DNA from: an uncultured Clostridia bacterium
GTDB taxonomy: Bacteria; Bacillota; Clostridia; Christensenellales; Aristaeellaceae
Assembly (NCBI GenBank): GCA_946413245.1
Contig: CAMKJS010000033.1
Span: 1 to 33,479, forward strand
DNA length: 33,479 nt
Reading direction: 5' to 3'
A program made the position numbers and the translations under genes. Below are positions 1-8,761 of the stretch, piece by piece (positions within the stretch are counted from its first letter, which is position 1; every line of letters starts with the position of its first letter). The notes beneath the pieces are model-generated. The model searched no databases. It was not told the DNA's origin and saw nothing but the letters and a program-made list of their open reading frames with translations.

Positions 1-7
1 TAATTTG

Positions 8-43
8 TTCGGATAAGCTAGGTTATCCGAATATTCGGATAAC
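8..43. repeat. Inverted/direct repeat cluster with a perfect 22-bp palindrome
   Basis: The 9-mer TTCGGATAA occurs at 8-16 and 34-42, and its reverse complement at 23-31. The last two copies form a perfect 22-bp palindrome spanning 22-43. It lies exactly where recognisable IS66 transposase coding sequence stops, and it introduces a stop codon (40-42) into that frame. It could be the end of another mobile element, an operator-like site, or an artefact at a contig edge. The sequence alone does not decide. Confidence 0.6.
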
Positions 44-303
44 AGGTTGAAAATGTCCAGCGCGGAGTAGTAGTCGGCAGAAAGAACTGGCTCTTCTGTG
101 ATACGCCGAAGGGTGCAGAGGCCAGTGTGATCGCATACTCGATCCTGGAGACGGCAAAGGCCAACGGGCTGAATCCGGAAAAGTATCTGATGCATATCTT
201 CACGGTGCTGCCGGATCGATTTGCAAAAGATCCGAATGCTGATATCGAGGATTTGCTTCCCTGGAACGATAAAATATTAGAGCTTTGCAAACTTGGAGTA
301 TAG
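43..303 (+). pseudogene. IS66 family transposase, C-terminal fragment
   Basis: The frame ending at TAG 301-303 reads a typical IS66 transposase C-terminus: the block VVVGRKNWLFCDTPKGAEAS, then YSILETAKANGLNPEKYL, then the terminal DLLPWND segment. In the family this part follows the last catalytic acidic residue of the DDE domain and matches the small IS66 C-terminal domain. About 86 residues remain of a protein that is normally around 500. The frame is closed upstream by TAA at 40-42, and nothing further upstream looks like IS66. There is no start codon or ribosome binding site, so it is not a working gene. Confidence 0.85.
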
Positions 304-320
304 GTTTATTTATCGCTTAC
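43..320 (+). mobile_element. 3' remnant of an IS66-family insertion sequence, with right end
   Basis: Seen: a C-terminal transposase fragment (43-303) is followed by 17 non-coding bases ending in CGCTTAC at 314-320. IS66-family elements are known to start with GTAAGC-type terminal repeats, so the reverse complement at this spot fits the right-hand terminal repeat. Host-gene sequence resumes at 321 in a leucine-rich-repeat protein gene. IS66 elements normally make 8-bp target duplications; the right copy would be 321-328, but the left end is not in this window. The rest of the element is missing, either because the window starts here or because it is deleted. Confidence 0.75.
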
Positions 321-321
321 G

Positions 322-2085
322 AAACGGGGAGAAGTCTGGGATGCCGGCGTCACTTACACGATTCCCGGGTCCGCTATCATGGGGGACGACGTGTATACTC
401 TCCGTCTGATCGCAGGAAAGAAACGCTGCTACTCTGCAGTATCGGATGAGTATACGATTACAGTAGGGACCCCGGATCCACGCGAACCCATCTGGATATG
501 GATGAATCTCTTTACCGAAGGACGGGCCCTGCGGATGCTGCACCAGTATGGAATCATTCATCTGACGGATCCGGACAGCCCGGATTTCTATGCTTCTGAA
601 CGGCCGGCAAGACTTCGGATTTATGAGACTACCGCGAGCCCGATATTTGGCGCGATGACCGGCCAGCTCGAACATGAGTATTATTGTATGAAAGCTTCTG
701 AAGCAGAAAAGCTTAAGGAATATGACTGCGTTGTGACCCTGATGCTGCAGGAAGCGGAGAGCGATGAGATTGCCGCTGAAGACCGAATGGGCTTATACGG
801 CTATCAGAAAACGCTGAATGATTTTTGCGCCGAACTGGGGATCAAAGTTCCGGTCATACCTGTTTCGGAACCGACAGACATTGTAATGGACGAAACGAAC
901 TTCCCGGATGAGAACTTCCGAAGCGTCCTGGCAGACTTCGACCAGGACGGGAACGGGTATCTGAGCGATGAGGAAATCGCCGCGGTTACAAAAATCGACT
1001 GCAGTTCGAAATCCATATCCAGCCTGCAGGGAATTGAATTCTTCGCAGCCCTGCAGGAGCTCGTCTGCCACCAGAACGAGCTGACTACGCTGGATCTGAG
1101 CAAGAATACGGAACTGACCATTCTCGGATGCAAGACCAATCAGCTGACAGCGCTGGATGTAAGCGGCAATACAGCGCTGGAAATGCTCTATTGTGACGAA
1201 AATCAGCTGACGGCTCTGGACGTGAGCAGGAATACGGCGCTGACAGATCTCGGCTGCCGCTCCAACAAGCTGAAAACGCTGGACATCCGAAAAAACACAA
1301 AGCTGAGAACGCTCGAATGCAGTTACAATGCGTTAAAATCGCTGGATATCGGCAAAAACACGGAACTGACGATGCTCGGCTGCGCATCCAACAAAATGAA
1401 AAAGCTGGATGTTTCCAAAGCCACGCTGATCAATACCCTTGTGAAGGAAACCGAACCGACGGAGCAGGAAGACCTGCTGGTGTGGGAACGCGATACGGAC
1501 GGCGACGGAACGGTCGACAGACTGCTTTATGTTGACAAGAAGGTTCAGGTTATTACCGATGAACCCAAGCCCGAACCGGAAGACATCAGCAAAGCCAAGG
1601 TCACTGCCATCAAAGCCCAGACATATACCGGGAAAGCCATCAAACCCACTGTCACGGTCAAATACAACAATAAGAAACTGACCAAAGACAAGGACTACAT
1701 CGTTGCCTACAAGAACAACAAGAAAATCGGCAAAGCTACTGTCACGATTGCCGGCAAGGGTAACTACACCGGCAAGAAAACTGTCAAATTCGATATTGTT
1801 CCCAAGGCTGTGAAGCTTTCTTCCCTGACAGCCGGGAAGAAAGAGCTTACGGTCAAGTGGAGCAAGGGAAGCGGGATCACCGGATATGAGATTGAATACA
1901 GCCTGAAGAAGGACTTTAAAGACAAGGAATCTATAATCATCAAGAAAGCGGCAACGACCAAGACGGTGCTGAAGAAACTGCAGGCGAAGAAGACCTACTA
2001 TGTCCGGATCCGCGCCTACAAAACCGTGAACGGGAAAAAGTACTATTCGGCCTGGTCAGCGATCAAGAATAAGAAGACAAAGTAA
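322..2085 (+). pseudogene. Secreted leucine-rich-repeat surface protein, 5' truncated by IS66
   Basis: The frame is open from the IS66 end, and its first ATG is at 379 with no good ribosome binding site and no signal peptide. The codons before 379 already read like the middle of an extracellular domain, so the true N-terminus appears lost. From the ATG the order is an unrecognised domain of about 170 residues, a canonical EF-hand-type loop (DQDGNGYLSDEE), six 21-residue leucine-rich repeats with a C-x-x-N ladder (about 1070-1430), a second calcium-loop-like DTDGDGTVD, an Ig-like repeat (about 1590-1800) with YTGKAIKPTVTV, and a C-terminal fibronectin type III domain (about 1805-2080). This is the architecture of adhesins or surface-binding proteins in gut Clostridia. 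The reading frame itself is intact, so a shortened protein remains possible. Confidence 0.7.
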
Positions 2086-2120
2086 ACGTGCCGGATAAAC
2101 AATATACGGCGGTTAATGAG

Positions 2121-2162
2121 CAGAAAGAAAGTCCCTGCGCGGCTGCAGGGACTTTCTTTCTG
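2121..2162. terminator. Bidirectional intrinsic terminator
   Basis: A perfect 18-bp stem (2121-2138 with 2145-2162) closes a 6-nt loop. The outer part of the stem is A/T-rich, giving a run of mostly T on each strand. It sits between two convergent genes (stops at 2085 and 2171), so it most likely ends transcription from both sides. Confidence 0.85.
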
Positions 2163-2170
2163 CGTTTTGG

Positions 2171-4009
2171 TTACTGGATGGTCGCTGTCTTCGGAACGCC
2201 GCGGTTCAGCAGCAGCTTCTCATATGCCTTGAGCTTGCTCTTCGGGCACTTGATTGTGGCCTTGCTGTTGATGCCCTTGAAAGCGTTGGCGCCGACAGCC
2301 TTTTCCGTGAGCTTTTTGGAATCGATCGTGATTGCTTTCAGCGCTTTACATCCGTTGAAGGCGTTCCTGCCGATGGCGGATACTTTTGAACCGATGGTGA
2401 AGCTCCTGACCGCTGTGCAGGATTTGAAGGCGTTATCCCCGATTTTCTGAAGCTTGCTCAGCTTCGGGAAATCGCTCAGCTTTCTGCAGTACTGGAAAGC
2501 ACTGTTCATGACAGTGGTCACATTGGCCCCGCCCTTGACCGTGCTCAGGGCTGTGCAGGATTCAAAGGCACTTTTCCCGATCGATTTCACATTCTTCCCG
2601 ATGGTGACGGTCTTCAGCTTCTTGTCCTTACAGAAGGCTTTATCCGCGATGGATGTGATCTTCACCGTCACACCGCCGATGTCGATGGTATCCGGGATGG
2701 TAATGCTGGCGGAGGATTTGGCGGGCTTCTTATACGCCGCGGAGGTCTTATTGACATCATAGACGGTTCCGTCAGGCGCTTTGTATTTTCCTTTGATGAT
2801 CGGGATCTTTTTCTGCTTCACCAGCGTTTTGCCGCAAACGGAGCAGTGCTTGCCTTCTGTACGGCCTGCTTTCAAAGGTGTCGCGGGAACCTCCGGGTCA
2901 ACGACTTCCGTGTGCCCCGCGGCAGGAATGACGACAGGCGCCTCGATTTCTACGGTCGCTTCGTCATCGCTGAACAGTTTGCCGCAGACATCGCAGGACC
3001 AGTATGCTTCCGTTCCGGGCTCGGTACAGGTCGCTTCCACTTCCGGATGGGCGGTCAGCGTATGCCCCAGAGCGGGGATTACGACTTCCTTCGTCTGCGT
3101 TTCAAATTCTGCTCTCTTGAATTCCGCGGTATAGATAATTTTCCCGTCCTCTGTTTCGGTGGCGGGGATCGTTTCGGAAGTGGTTTCAGCGGTTTCCCGG
3201 ATCTGGGTCCCGTATCCGGTGGTACGCTCACTGTCATATTCCCGGACCGCATCCACCGTGCTGTTGTCTTCGCTCCAGTAATAATGCGGTTCAGACCACA
3301 GTTCAGGCCTGGTTACAGGATGCCCCACACCGTAATTATCATGGAACACATGAGAATATTCACTATACAGTGTAAGACCGAAATCAAAGCCGATTGCATC
3401 CTCGGGAGGGGTGAAGGTTGCTGTAAAGGTGGTTTTATCCTCTGTGAGCTCTATTTTGGGATCGTTCATGATATAGTTGTCATCACTCGTGAAGACCCAC
3501 CACCAGGGCTGGGCATCCAGTGTATCCCAGGCGCCTTTTTTGACGGTGTAGGTGACCGTATAGGTTCCGTCAACAGGAACATATTCGCTGACAGCGGGCG
3601 TATCATAATACGCGAAAGCACCGTTTGTAATCTGAATCCTTTCGCTTTCGAATGCCTGCTCCTGCCCGTCCTTGTCCTGATATGTTATTCTGAACCATCC
3701 CTCCCAGTTGGATGTGGCCCTGAAAGTGGCCGTATTAGTTTCAGAATCGAAAGAGAAGCCTCCGCCGCCCCAGGATCCGCTGTCTTCGTCATTGAAACCG
3801 ATCAGGTTTTCACACCAGTGCATGATCAGGACGGTCACGTTCGGGTCCAGTGTTTCGATCGTCGCGGTCGACGAGCTCCCGGCCTCTACAGACGTTGAGG
3901 AAAACGTGATTCTGAAAGGCTCGTCCGCGCAGGCGTCCTGAACGCTGAAAAGAGCAGTGATCAGAAGAAGGATGAGCAGGAAACAGATGCGTTTTTTCAC
4001 AATTGTCAT
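2171..4009 (-). CDS. Secreted BspA-like leucine-rich-repeat protein
   Basis: A protein of about 612 residues with a clear signal peptide (KKR, then a leucine-rich core, then a DACADEP cleavage region). The first two-thirds look like beta-sandwich/Ig-type extracellular domains. They are followed by two short cysteine modules (YWSCDVCGK and GKHCSVCGK) of the kind often found between Ig-like and repeat domains of Clostridia surface proteins. The last ~180 residues are BspA-type (LRR_5) repeats with the I-G-x-x-A-F-x-x-C pattern. The likely role is binding host or plant material at the cell surface. The ATG at 4009 has GGGAG directly against it, whereas a GTG three codons later (4000) has the same GGGAG at 9-nt spacing, so the true start may be 4000. 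No cell-wall sorting motif is seen at the C-terminus. Confidence 0.8.
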   Translation of the reverse strand: MTIVKKRICFLLILLLITALFSVQDACADEPFRITFSSTSVEAGSSSTATIETLDPNVTVLIMHWCENLIGFNDEDSGSWGGGGFSFDSETNTATFRATSNWEGWFRITYQDKDGQEQAFESERIQITNGAFAYYDTPAVSEYVPVDGTYTVTYTVKKGAWDTLDAQPWWWVFTSDDNYIMNDPKIELTEDKTTFTATFTPPEDAIGFDFGLTLYSEYSHVFHDNYGVGHPVTRPELWSEPHYYWSEDNSTVDAVREYDSERTTGYGTQIRETAETTSETIPATETEDGKIIYTAEFKRAEFETQTKEVVIPALGHTLTAHPEVEATCTEPGTEAYWSCDVCGKLFSDDEATVEIEAPVVIPAAGHTEVVDPEVPATPLKAGRTEGKHCSVCGKTLVKQKKIPIIKGKYKAPDGTVYDVNKTSAAYKKPAKSSASITIPDTIDIGGVTVKITSIADKAFCKDKKLKTVTIGKNVKSIGKSAFESCTALSTVKGGANVTTVMNSAFQYCRKLSDFPKLSKLQKIGDNAFKSCTAVRSFTIGSKVSAIGRNAFNGCKALKAITIDSKKLTEKAVGANAFKGINSKATIKCPKSKLKAYEKLLLNRGVPKTATIQ

Positions 4010-4061
4010 CTCCCATCTTTTTGTCCGGCTTTTTTGCCGGGGATATCTCTTGCTGATTGGT

Positions 4062-4070
4062 ATTGTATCA
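4062..4070 (-). promoter_or_regulatory. Possible extended -10 element for the BspA-like gene
   Basis: On the minus strand the sequence TGATACAAT fits an extended -10 (TG-n-TACAAT) about 50 bases upstream of the start region. No good -35 hexamer lies 16-18 bases further up. A small hairpin (CCGGC, six T, GCCGG; 4025-4040) lies between it and the gene. Confidence 0.35.
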
Positions 4071-4234
4071 CAATCCGGCGGGAACGGGGAAGCGGAATCT
4101 GCAAAAAAACGCATACAGCAAGAAGAATCCGGATTTATCGGGCATTCAACAAAAAAATGGTTGTATTAGAGCACACTTCAAGGAGTAAAATAGCATAAGA
4201 CAGCACGAATCAGACAGCAAACGGAGGAAAGAAG

Positions 4235-6388
4235 ATGGAGCGGGGAATCTATTTTGACGGATGGTTCAAACACAATTTCTGTTATCATCCGAGCCTGCCG
4301 CCGCGCAGCGCGCAGATGCTGGAGGATTTGGAAAAGTATCACGGGACGGTGCTGGCCTGGGCCGGCCTGGGCGGCGGCAGCATCAGCCTGCCGTATCTGG
4401 CGCACGAAGCCTTCGGCCCGGTGGATCCGCGGATGCAGATCTACGGTTATATGAACGACAGCGAGTTTATCGCGGCGTGCAACCGCCGGGGAATTCGTCT
4501 GTTCGGCATCGTCTTCGAGGTCCAGGGCTGGGAATACCCGGCTGTCGTGGACGAACAGGGACAGATTATCCGAATGAATCTGCGGGCAGAGGAAAAAGAA
4601 GATCACGGCTGGTACGGCCTGCGGGAATTCAGCCGGGACGATTATCCGGACGCTTTCCCGACAAGCCTGAAGGACTACTATCCTGACGGGATCCGGGACG
4701 AGGACGGAAACCCTGTGACGGACCTGTGGGAGGAATGCTGCACCAGGGACCGTTTCGGGAATCCGATCCATGCCCAATGGGTGGAGGTCAAAGGGCATCA
4801 GGAAACCTGCTATCAGATGTGTCGGAACAATCCGGTCTGGCGCGGATATCTGAAGAAGATTATGGAGATCCAGATCGACGCCGGGGTGCCTGGAATCCAG
4901 CTGGACGAGTGCGAGCTGCCCATGACGTCCATGAGCTCAGGCGGATGCTTCTGCAAAAGCTGCATGAAACAGTTTACCGAATATCTGAAGGAGCGGAAAG
5001 CGACAGGAAGGCTCGGAACGGAATGGGAAGGGATCAGCCTGGACTCCTTTCACTATGGAGAATACCTGAAAGCGCATGGCTGCAGCTATCCGGAAGGCGC
5101 GCCTTTTTACCGTGACTACTGGGAGTTCCAGGTGCGGCAGGTTCGCCGGTACTTTACGGAGCTGGCGGATTATGCCCGCCGGTACGCGATGGAGAAATAC
5201 GGGCGGAAGCTGATGGTTTCCGGCAACTTTTACAATATGCAGCCTGCCTATTATCCGATCGAAAACAAGGTGGATATCGTGATTACCGAGATGGAACACA
5301 CCCTGTTCCGCCAGCCGTATTATTACCGGTACTGTGCCGGGTTCGCGGGCGGGAAACCGGTTATTATCGCGGAAAACCCGTACGGCGGCATCATTCCGCG
5401 TCTGCTGGAAATGATGGACCGGGGGAAAGGGTATGACCTGTACCGGATTTTCCTGCTGGAGGCTTCCGTGTACGGCTGCAATATGTCGGTTCCGTACGGC
5501 TGCTGGATGGGCAACACGATCAAGGACGCTTTCTGGGCGCCGAGATCGCTGACTGCCGGCGTGCAGGATTTTCTGGCGGCCCACGAGGAGTGTTACCCCC
5601 GGACAAAATCCCGGGGCGCGGCCGTGCTGTATTCCTACGGCAGCTACTACTGGCGGGATTCCCAGAAAGGCAGCGGGGCCAACGGCATGCAGGACGCCTA
5701 TGACACGCTGCTGGACGCGACGGCGTCGGAGTGGCTGGATCCGGACCTGAAGCCCGTGCCGTTCTGGGATGTGATCCGGGCGATGAGCGCGGTCAACGCG
5801 CAGTATGACGTGGTAATGCTGCCGGACGGGGATTTCCGCGCGGACGACCTGACGGCGGCCCAGCTGGAAGGGTATCCGCTGGTCGTTGTGCCGGACTGCC
5901 CGGTTCTCACGGAGAATCAGCAGCGTATCCTGTTCGGATACGCACAAGGCGGGGGAAGAGTGCTGGTTTCCGGCAGACTGGCGGAAGGATTCGCCCTGAC
6001 GGGTGACCTGGAGAAGACCGGCAACGCTGTCTTTGTTTCCGTCGGGGGAGACAAGGAAGAAGACGTTCCGCGCTTTATGGAAGCCTTTGAAGCATTGTAT
6101 GCCGGTATTGCTCCCGTGGAATGCCGGGCTGAGAAGACCGGTATCCAGCGGTACGACAAGGATGGAAAGACCTGGATCCATGTGCTGAATTATCACTATG
6201 ACGAACAGACCGACCGGATCCTTCCGATTAAAAGGCTGGAGCTGACGATCCGGGACGTCAGCGGGGCGCCGGATATCCTGGTGCCGGAAGGCGATCCGGT
6301 GCCGGCGTATGAGATCAGCCGGGAAGGCGAAATAACAAAGATGATTCTCCGGAATGCCGGACTGTATACGGTGATCGCTTTCGGATAA
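4235..6388 (+). CDS. Putative glycoside hydrolase with a C-terminal beta-galactosidase trimerisation-like domain
   Basis: 717 residues, no signal peptide, so probably cytoplasmic. The ribosome binding site is GGAGGA about 9 bases before the ATG. The N-terminal half reads as a TIM-barrel: GRGIRLFGIVFEVQGW-like strands, an acidic GIQLDECELP motif (D224, E225, E227) at a strand end, then a CFCKSCMKQF segment (C238, C240, C243) of the type seen in GH42-like and related hypothetical hydrolases. From about 525 to 590 there is a flavodoxin/class I amidotransferase-like region (YPLVVVPDCPVLTENQ, GGGRVLVSG) as in the trimerisation domain of GH42 beta-galactosidases. Family membership and substrate cannot be named from sequence. 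It stands alone between two surface-protein genes without transporter or regulator neighbours. What is seen is the fold-like pattern; hydrolase function is inferred. Confidence 0.6.
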   Translation: MERGIYFDGWFKHNFCYHPSLPPRSAQMLEDLEKYHGTVLAWAGLGGGSISLPYLAHEAFGPVDPRMQIYGYMNDSEFIAACNRRGIRLFGIVFEVQGWEYPAVVDEQGQIIRMNLRAEEKEDHGWYGLREFSRDDYPDAFPTSLKDYYPDGIRDEDGNPVTDLWEECCTRDRFGNPIHAQWVEVKGHQETCYQMCRNNPVWRGYLKKIMEIQIDAGVPGIQLDECELPMTSMSSGGCFCKSCMKQFTEYLKERKATGRLGTEWEGISLDSFHYGEYLKAHGCSYPEGAPFYRDYWEFQVRQVRRYFTELADYARRYAMEKYGRKLMVSGNFYNMQPAYYPIENKVDIVITEMEHTLFRQPYYYRYCAGFAGGKPVIIAENPYGGIIPRLLEMMDRGKGYDLYRIFLLEASVYGCNMSVPYGCWMGNTIKDAFWAPRSLTAGVQDFLAAHEECYPRTKSRGAAVLYSYGSYYWRDSQKGSGANGMQDAYDTLLDATASEWLDPDLKPVPFWDVIRAMSAVNAQYDVVMLPDGDFRADDLTAAQLEGYPLVVVPDCPVLTENQQRILFGYAQGGGRVLVSGRLAEGFALTGDLEKTGNAVFVSVGGDKEEDVPRFMEAFEALYAGIAPVECRAEKTGIQRYDKDGKTWIHVLNYHYDEQTDRILPIKRLELTIRDVSGAPDILVPEGDPVPAYEISREGEITKMILRNAGLYTVIAFG

Positions 6389-6508
6389 GCAAAATCCGGC
6401 GAATGACAGGCAAATATTGCGTTCGTCATTGCTATAACAGCGTTTTTTTGCTATTCTGTCTTTGCGGTGAATCGGCATAAGCATGAACCGGAAAGTGAGG
6501 AATGGCTG

Positions 6509-8221
6509 ATGAAACGGCGGATCGGGATCATCGTGTTTCTTCTGTTGGTTTTGATTATATGCGTATCATACGCGGCAGACAGCGTTACGTCCGGCGACTG
6601 GGAATACAGATATCTTGACGACAATACGATAGAATTGGTTTCTTATCTCGGCCATGATGAAACAGTGAAAATACCGGAAGAGCTGGATCATCTGAAAGTG
6701 ATCGCACTTGGATATAAAGCTTTTTGCGGCAATGGAAGCATTCTTTCCGTAACCATTCCGGAGGGAATCGAATCGATTGGGGAAAGAGCTTTTTACGATT
6801 GTGTCAGCATGACAAGCATTACGATTCCGGAAACGGTAACCGCGATCGGTGACTTTGCGTTTAAAAACTGTGACAACCTGCTTGCGGCAGAACTTCCGGG
6901 CGGTCTTGTTTCATTGGGTAAAAGTGCCTTTTACAGGTGCAACAGCCTGCAGAGCCTGACGATTCCGGCGGGTATTCGGGAAATCAATAAATACTGCTTT
7001 TGTGAATGTGAAAGCCTGGTCCATGTTACCTTGTCTGAGGGATTGGAAAAAGTCGGCGTATCCGCGTTCAACAACTGCCGCAGCCTGAAATCCGTCGAAC
7101 TGCCTGCTACGGTTACGGTATTGGACGATTCTTGTTTTGCATACTGTGAAGGATTGACGACAGTCAGCCTTTCGCCGGCCCTTACAACCATAGGGGATAG
7201 AGCTTTCTATTACTGTAAGGAAATTGTCTCCATGATAATCCCCGAGTCTGTTGCGTCCATAGGAAAAGGCTCTTTCCATGGCTGTATAAAACTGCGGAAT
7301 GTTACGCTGCCGGCTGGATTGACGGAAATCAGTGAATCGCTGTTTAACAGTGACAAGAATCTGGACAACGTCGTCATTCCGGACGGTGTGACCACGATCG
7401 GGAATGAGGCTTTTTACGGCTGCAAAAGGTTAGCGGATATTACATGGCCTTCCGCGCTGCAGACGATCGGGGAATACTGTTTTTATTTTTGCGACGCACT
7501 GACCGCCATCACATTGCCTGAAGGGACTCTTTCACTGGGTGACGGCTGTTTCGGCCGCTGCGATGCCCTGACGGAAATAACCCTTCCGGACAGCATCATA
7601 TCCATGGGGGAGAATCCTTTCTGCAGTTGCAGATCGCTCTCCTTCATCCGTATATCAGACAGTCATCCTGTTCTGACTTTCCTGAACGACGTATTGTATG
7701 AACGCGGAACGGGCAGACTTGTTTATTATCCTGTCCGGGGAGAAAACGATTTTTTTGAAATACCCGAGGGAGTAACTGAAATAGGGGCCTATGCTTTCTG
7801 GAGCAATTACAGTCTGCGAACAATCACGATTCCTGAAAGCGTTTCCGTTATTGGAAAGGGCGCATTCTCAAACTGCAGTAAGATTACCCGGTTTGAAATA
7901 CCGGACAGCATTACGGCAATAGAAGAGAATACTTTTGAATCATGTACCGCTTTAAAAGATATTATTCTGCCGGACAGGCTGAACAGGATCGGAGCGTCAT
8001 CGTTCAGCCGCTGCTGTTCGCTGGAACGAATCGATATTCCGGAAACAGTCACGATGATTGATCAATATGCCTTCAGCAGTTGTACCGGTTTACGGGAAAT
8101 TGTTCTTCCCGCAGGACTGCAGACGCTTGGCCAGAGAGCCTTCAGCCAGTGTGAAACGCTCGAATCTGTCATGATGCCGTACGGCTTATCCGATATAGGA
8201 AGCGATGCGTTTCATGAATGA
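6509..8221 (+). CDS. Secreted BspA-like leucine-rich-repeat protein, cut short by TGA
   Basis: The start at 6509 is chosen because AGTGAGG lies 8 bases upstream and the product then opens with a clean signal peptide (KRR, long hydrophobic stretch, SYAADS). After a short linker there are many LRR_5/BspA repeats of about 23 residues (x-I-P-x-x-V-x-x-I-G-x-x-A-F-x-x-C-x-x-L). One segment near residues 380-420 (VLTFLNDVLYERGTGRLVYYP) is the usual non-repeat insert of this family. Translation ends at TGA 8219-8221 after IGSDAFHE, exactly where the repeat consensus calls for a cysteine. The same frame then continues for 162 codons with matching sequence (8222-8707). The intact ancestor would be about 732 residues. 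The secreted 570-residue product may still fold, since repeat solenoids tolerate truncation. Confidence 0.75.
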   Translation: MKRRIGIIVFLLLVLIICVSYAADSVTSGDWEYRYLDDNTIELVSYLGHDETVKIPEELDHLKVIALGYKAFCGNGSILSVTIPEGIESIGERAFYDCVSMTSITIPETVTAIGDFAFKNCDNLLAAELPGGLVSLGKSAFYRCNSLQSLTIPAGIREINKYCFCECESLVHVTLSEGLEKVGVSAFNNCRSLKSVELPATVTVLDDSCFAYCEGLTTVSLSPALTTIGDRAFYYCKEIVSMIIPESVASIGKGSFHGCIKLRNVTLPAGLTEISESLFNSDKNLDNVVIPDGVTTIGNEAFYGCKRLADITWPSALQTIGEYCFYFCDALTAITLPEGTLSLGDGCFGRCDALTEITLPDSIISMGENPFCSCRSLSFIRISDSHPVLTFLNDVLYERGTGRLVYYPVRGENDFFEIPEGVTEIGAYAFWSNYSLRTITIPESVSVIGKGAFSNCSKITRFEIPDSITAIEENTFESCTALKDIILPDRLNRIGASSFSRCCSLERIDIPETVTMIDQYAFSSCTGLREIVLPAGLQTLGQRAFSQCETLESVMMPYGLSDIGSDAFHE

Positions 8222-8707
8222 GATGCCGTTACCCTGTCTGTGGTGGAAGGAAGCCCGTCGGAAATATATGCCAATGAGAACGGCATCAAGACGGTTTACT
8301 ATACGCCTTCAGCCGAAACGGATCGTTATGAGGCCGGCAGGTCCGGTGATTACGCGTACAAAATTGAACGGGACGGAACGATTCATATCACCAGATGGTA
8401 CGGCAGTGATGAAGTGCTTTCAATCCCTTCGGAAATGGACGGGCTGAAAGTATCCGGCATTTCCGGCGCAGCGTTTTCATGTTCTCAGTGCGTCAGGGAA
8501 ATCACAATCCCGGATGGGATAGAGGTGATAGAAGAATATGCTTTTGCCCTGTGTACGAAGCTGGAGAAAGTGACGCTGCCGGAAAGCGTCAGGAGAATTG
8601 CCGGGAACGCGTTTGTTTCCTGTTCGGACACAATATCCTTTATCGCTCCGGAAGGAAGCTACGCCGCGGAGTGGAGCGGTTCCAGGCGTGTGGAAGACGA
8701 TCGCTGA
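8222..8707 (+). pseudogene. C-terminal part of the BspA-like gene, separated by a nonsense codon
   Basis: Same reading frame as the preceding gene, directly after its TGA. It starts DAVTLSVVEGSPSEIYANENG, the typical capping sequence that follows the last cysteine of an LRR_5 run, continues with a linker, then a second small block of BspA repeats (GISGAAFSCSQCVREITIP, IEEYAFALCTKLEKVTLP) and another cap (FIAPEGSYAAEW). There is no ribosome binding site or convincing start codon of its own; a GTG occurs at 8240. Best read as the tail of one gene broken by a single substitution, by read-through, or by a sequencing error. Confidence 0.75.
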
Positions 8708-8761
8708 CGAGACTGAATGGCTGTATGGATCTGTGCAGGGAAGAAAAGGAGTAACTGCTGT

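Noticed and set aside
2846-3898. Long plus-strand frame opposite the BspA-like gene
   Set aside because: It lies wholly antisense to a gene with signal peptide and clear repeats, has no ribosome binding site, and its product looks like random Arg/Gly/Phe-rich sequence.
4937-6484. 515-codon minus-strand frame opposite the putative glycoside hydrolase
   Set aside because: Rich in His, Arg and Gln as expected for the shadow of a GC-rich gene; no domain, no ribosome binding site.
8219-8221. Selenocysteine codon
   Set aside because: The family uses a structural cysteine here and is not a redox protein, and I see no convincing selenocysteine insertion hairpin directly after the codon. A nonsense change is simpler.
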